Shown in pieces: positions 5,023 through 5,180 of a stretch of DNA of 5,180 bases (its first letter is position 1; each line of letters opens with the position of its first letter). The translations under genes and the position numbers were made by a program. The notes under the pieces were generated by a model. That model was not told the DNA's origin, ran no database searches, and saw only the letters and a program-made list of their open reading frames with translations. This stretch comes from CAZAMI01 sp964627805 (lineage in GTDB: Archaea; Thermoproteota; Thermoprotei_A; Sulfolobales; NBVN01). The stretch lies in NCBI GenBank assembly GCA_964627805.1, contig CAZVLA010000054.1, forward strand, positions 1-5,180, written 5' to 3'.

Positions 5023-5180
5023 CTACTTCAAGCCCTCAAAGAGTCTCTTGAGGTACTTGCCGATGTCATCCCAGTACTTGTCAAGCAACTTGCAGAGCAA
5101 GGCTAGCTCTTCGTGCCGATACTCGGGGACGGAGCCCTCGTAGAGCCTCAAAATCACGTCAGAGTAGCTCTTCACCCCCA
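5023..5180 (-). CDS. Ribbon-helix-helix regulator, copy B (partial, 5' end beyond window)
   Basis: This is the last 51 codons of a second RHH gene; the window ends inside the codon matching Met27 of copy A. It holds helix B (SYSDVILRLYEG) and the C-terminal helix, ending KRLFEGLK. Against copy A the protein differs at five positions: K46E, Q48R, R61K, H69Y and D76G. The DNA differs at 10 of 158 bases, all transitions, while the 56 bases 5125-5180 are identical to 776-831. Similarity stops at the stop codon, so this is a gene-level duplication. It lies 177 bases upstream of the primase-helicase start on the same strand, the position expected for a CopG-like repressor of rep. Confidence 0.75.
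   Translation of the reverse strand, partial: GVKSYSDVILRLYEGSVPEYRHEELALLCKLLDKYWDDIGKYLKRLFEGLK

Overview
The window looks like part of a crenarchaeal extrachromosomal or integrated replicon. The signs are archaeal-style TATA elements, purine-rich Shine-Dalgarno sites, GTG/TTG starts, Lys/Glu/Arg/Ile-rich proteins typical of thermophiles, and a gene set of small DNA-binding regulators beside one large primase-helicase. No rRNA, tRNA, IS element, integrase or CRISPR array was recognised. The genus cannot be named from this sequence.

Layout. Positions 1-275 are a non-coding, AT-rich leader with a repeated GTTCC..GGTA motif, followed by a small plus-strand AbrB/SpoVT-like DNA-binding protein (276-509). 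Next come a possible 25-codon leaderless mini-ORF or gene remnant (577-654) and a minus-strand ribbon-helix-helix (RHH) regulator, copy A (674-910). Positions 911-1932 form a long, almost gene-free region with unusually ordered repeats. These are two arrays of three 11-bp iterons (959-991 and 1060-1092), a 3.5-unit array of palindromes phased at 23 bp (1358-1433), a very AT-rich stretch (1501-1600, 26% GC), a GTTAC repeat array inside a perfect 18-bp inverted repeat (1630-1746), and a 21-bp imperfect direct repeat (1785-1866). The minus strand then carries a 970-aa PrimPol plus AAA+ helicase replication protein (1933-4845), preceded by a possible 20-codon leader peptide that overlaps its start (4842-4904). 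The 3' part of a second RHH gene, copy B (5023 to the window end), is 94% identical to copy A.

Working model (inference). The order copy B RHH, then primase-helicase, on one strand resembles the copG-repA arrangement of pRN-type crenarchaeal plasmids. The helicase-primase would be the replication initiator, the 911-1932 region a candidate origin and control region, and the RHH proteins copy-number or autoregulatory repressors acting on the iterons. The most notable observations are the helically phased repeat arrays, the duplicated RHH gene whose copies differ only by transitions, the leader peptide with a GTGA stop-start overlap, and a canonical G-quadruplex motif just inside the rep gene.
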